A DNA stretch of 50,996 nucleotides from Candidatus Firestonebacteria bacterium RIFOXYD2_FULL_39_29 (GTDB lineage Bacteria; Oederibacteriota; D2-FULL-39-29), in NCBI GenBank assembly GCA_001778375.1, contig MFGV01000007.1, forward strand, positions 1 to 50,996. Reading direction: 5' to 3'. The position numbers and the translations under genes were made by a program. Under the pieces are notes generated by a model, which was given only the letters and a program-made list of their open reading frames with translations, was not told where the DNA came from and did no database searches. Below are positions 50,981 through 50,996 of this stretch, in pieces. Numbering within the stretch: the stretch's first letter is position 1; each line of letters starts with the position of its first letter.

Positions 50981-50996
50981 TCATTGTGCTTATATC

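Noticed and set aside
1-50996. tRNA, rRNA or riboswitch (cobalamin or lysine) elements
   Set aside because: I looked upstream of the lysine operon and in all spacers and saw no cloverleaf, conserved B12-box or lysine-riboswitch pattern. A covariance-model search would settle this.

Overview
The window reads as one contig of an uncultured, anaerobic, Gram-negative-type bacterium of moderately low GC. The evidence for an outer membrane is three secreted proteins that look like outer-membrane beta-barrels, two of them ending in an aromatic residue (Trp-Tyr-Phe). The MurE has a DNPR motif, which points to meso-diaminopimelate peptidoglycan. The evidence for anaerobic amino-acid fermentation is a radical-SAM and B12-dependent lysine degradation cluster. 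No rRNA, tRNA, CRISPR array, prophage or intact insertion sequence was seen. I cannot place the phylum from sequence alone.

Layout. 1-1617 (+): two tandem secreted beta-barrel-like paralogues behind two perfect REP-like palindromes. 1764-9889 (-): a Gfo/Idh/MocA oxidoreductase, a DUF362 iron-sulfur protein, a degenerate family-2 glycosyltransferase, an AlbA_2 regulator carrying an 11-bp tandem repeat, and secA. 10057-12894 (-): an outer-membrane protein, a sugar-phosphate isomerase/epimerase and an AAC(3)-family acetyltransferase. 13040-25134 (-): the lysine cluster, transcribed in the order gctA-like, gctB-like, kamB-like, kamD, kamE, class III aminotransferase, kamA, HMGL-like synthase/lyase, kdd, thiolase. 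25363-26382 (-): an MNT/HEPN nucleotidyltransferase pair whose HEPN gene is broken by two homopolymer indels. 26711-28114 (+): a neutral-ceramidase-like protein. 28157-30188 (-): a nitroreductase and a secreted MORN-like protein. 30265-50802 (-): a long cell-wall and division block, read from high to low coordinate as ftsI, murE, murF, mraY, murD, ftsW, murG, murC, murB, ddl, ftsQ, ftsA, ftsZ, two NodB-type deacetylases, an N-acetylmuramoyl-L-alanine amidase and pgeF.

How the genes work together. KamA makes beta-lysine, KamDE moves the second amine to give 3,5-diaminohexanoate, and Kdd oxidises it to 3-keto-5-aminohexanoate. The two usual next enzymes, Kce and Kal, are not in the cluster. In their place are an HMG-lyase/homocitrate-synthase-like enzyme, a class III aminotransferase, a GctAB-type CoA-transferase and a thiolase. 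This suggests a variant of lysine catabolism that ends in acetyl-CoA rather than butyrate. The division block is a nearly complete canonical dcw cluster with stop/start overlaps at most junctions.

The most unusual local structure is a 278-bp tandem duplication between murC and murB. It created a 30-codon chimeric mini-ORF (murB start fused to murC tail) and two copies of a palindromic element whose hairpin differs by a compensatory base-pair change. The spacers are also crowded with degenerate short repeats of several families, some shared between distant spacers.
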